NCBI RefSeq assembly: GCF_946479755.1
Contig: NZ_CAMLHC010000010.1
Location: 62,001-126,000 of the forward strand
Reading direction: 5' to 3'
DNA length: 64,000 nt
Origin: an uncultured Chitinophaga sp.
GTDB taxonomy: Bacteria; Bacteroidota; Bacteroidia; Chitinophagales; Chitinophagaceae
The notes below the pieces were generated by a model, which had not been told where the DNA came from, searched no databases, and saw nothing but the letters and a program-made list of their open reading frames with translations. The position numbers and the translations under genes were made by a program. Positions 63,776 to 64,000 of this stretch are shown here, one piece after another (positions within the stretch are counted from its first letter, which is position 1; each line of letters opens with the position of its first letter).

Positions 63776-64000
63776 TTATTTTGCTGCGGCTATGCCCGCC
63801 ATCGTAAGCGGAGCAAGGTCCGGCGCCACAAATGACTTACTGGCGGCAACGGAAAAAAGCAACGCATGACAATAAAATTGCAACGGCATTTTTTTGTCTG
63901 TATAACGTGAACGTATAAACGTATTACAAGCTGCTGCTGCTGATTTATCTTCCCGTGTCTGTAAAAAGCAGTCTGCCACCATGTACGCCCCCCCAATGAT
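63776..64000 (-). CDS. Possible 3' end of a minus-strand gene cut by the window edge
   Basis: A minus-strand frame is open from the right window edge to a TAA stop, 74 codons, reading IIGGAYMVADCFLQTRED at the edge and APDLAPLTMAGIAAAK at the end. The composition could be protein-like, but no motif is recognised and codon use is less GC-rich than in neighbouring genes. It may be chance. Confidence 0.3.
   Translation of the reverse strand: MIGGAYMVADCFLQTREDKSAAAACNTFIRSRYTDKKMPLQFYCHALLFSVAASKSFVAPDLAPLTMAGIAAAK

Overview
The window comes from a Bacteroidota chromosome, most likely a Chitinophaga-like member of the Chitinophagaceae. This rests on a SusC/SusD pair with its own ECF sigma factor and FecR anti-sigma, a second sigma/FecR/TonB-receptor locus, a type IX secretion (T9SS) sorting domain, many lipoboxes, RHS/YD and DUF4846/DUF6624-type proteins, and several promoters carrying the Bacteroidota -7 element TAnnTTTG. 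No tRNA, rRNA, CRISPR array, integrase or insertion sequence was seen. The species cannot be named from sequence inspection alone.

Layout. 1-2161: 3' part of a rifampin-phosphotransferase-like enzyme. 2262-16396: a polysaccharide utilisation locus (sigma, FecR, SusC, SusD, two DUF6528-like lipoproteins, GH20 hexosaminidase, GH106-like hydrolase), closed by a perfect palindrome over the last stop codon. 16635-23183: an RHS/YD surface protein, decayed gene remnants, and small secreted or lipoprotein genes. 23334-29073: a complete RND efflux operon (adaptor, pump, outer-membrane channel). 29136-34343 (minus): a polyamine cluster, speD, DUF4178, a small membrane protein, DUF350, membrane-fused speE and an exported FAD oxidoreductase. 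34510-37997 (minus): a sorbitol-dehydrogenase-type small subunit, a GMC oxidoreductase and a VioB-type ferritin-like protein. 38557-43027 (minus): two fibre-like exported proteins and a T9SS-sorted protein. 43787-44620: an M57 zinc protease. 44752-52433 (minus): sigma, FecR, TonB receptor and two lipoproteins, with no SusD. 52586-56227: an AraC regulator, two Cys-nucleophile alpha/beta hydrolases and an NAD(P)-binding protein. 56297-60627: bestrophin, Na+/H+ antiporter, metallo-beta-lactamase-fold hydrolase and a Rossmann protein. 60624-63531: a LuxR-type regulator divergent from a DUF1349 protein, then two lipoproteins.

How the parts work together. The two sigma/FecR loci should each sense a ligand at the outer membrane through the STN domain of the receptor and relay it through FecR to the sigma factor; both carry the same-shaped RNA hairpin between fecR and the receptor gene. 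The strongest regulatory signal is a pair of operators, one before the AraC gene and one before the hydrolase pair. They share an 18-bp identical core, half-sites 21 bp apart, and the same distance to the -7 box, which points to an autoregulated AraC regulon. The polyamine cluster and the GMC/ferritin-like cluster are the best candidates for poorly described multi-gene systems.
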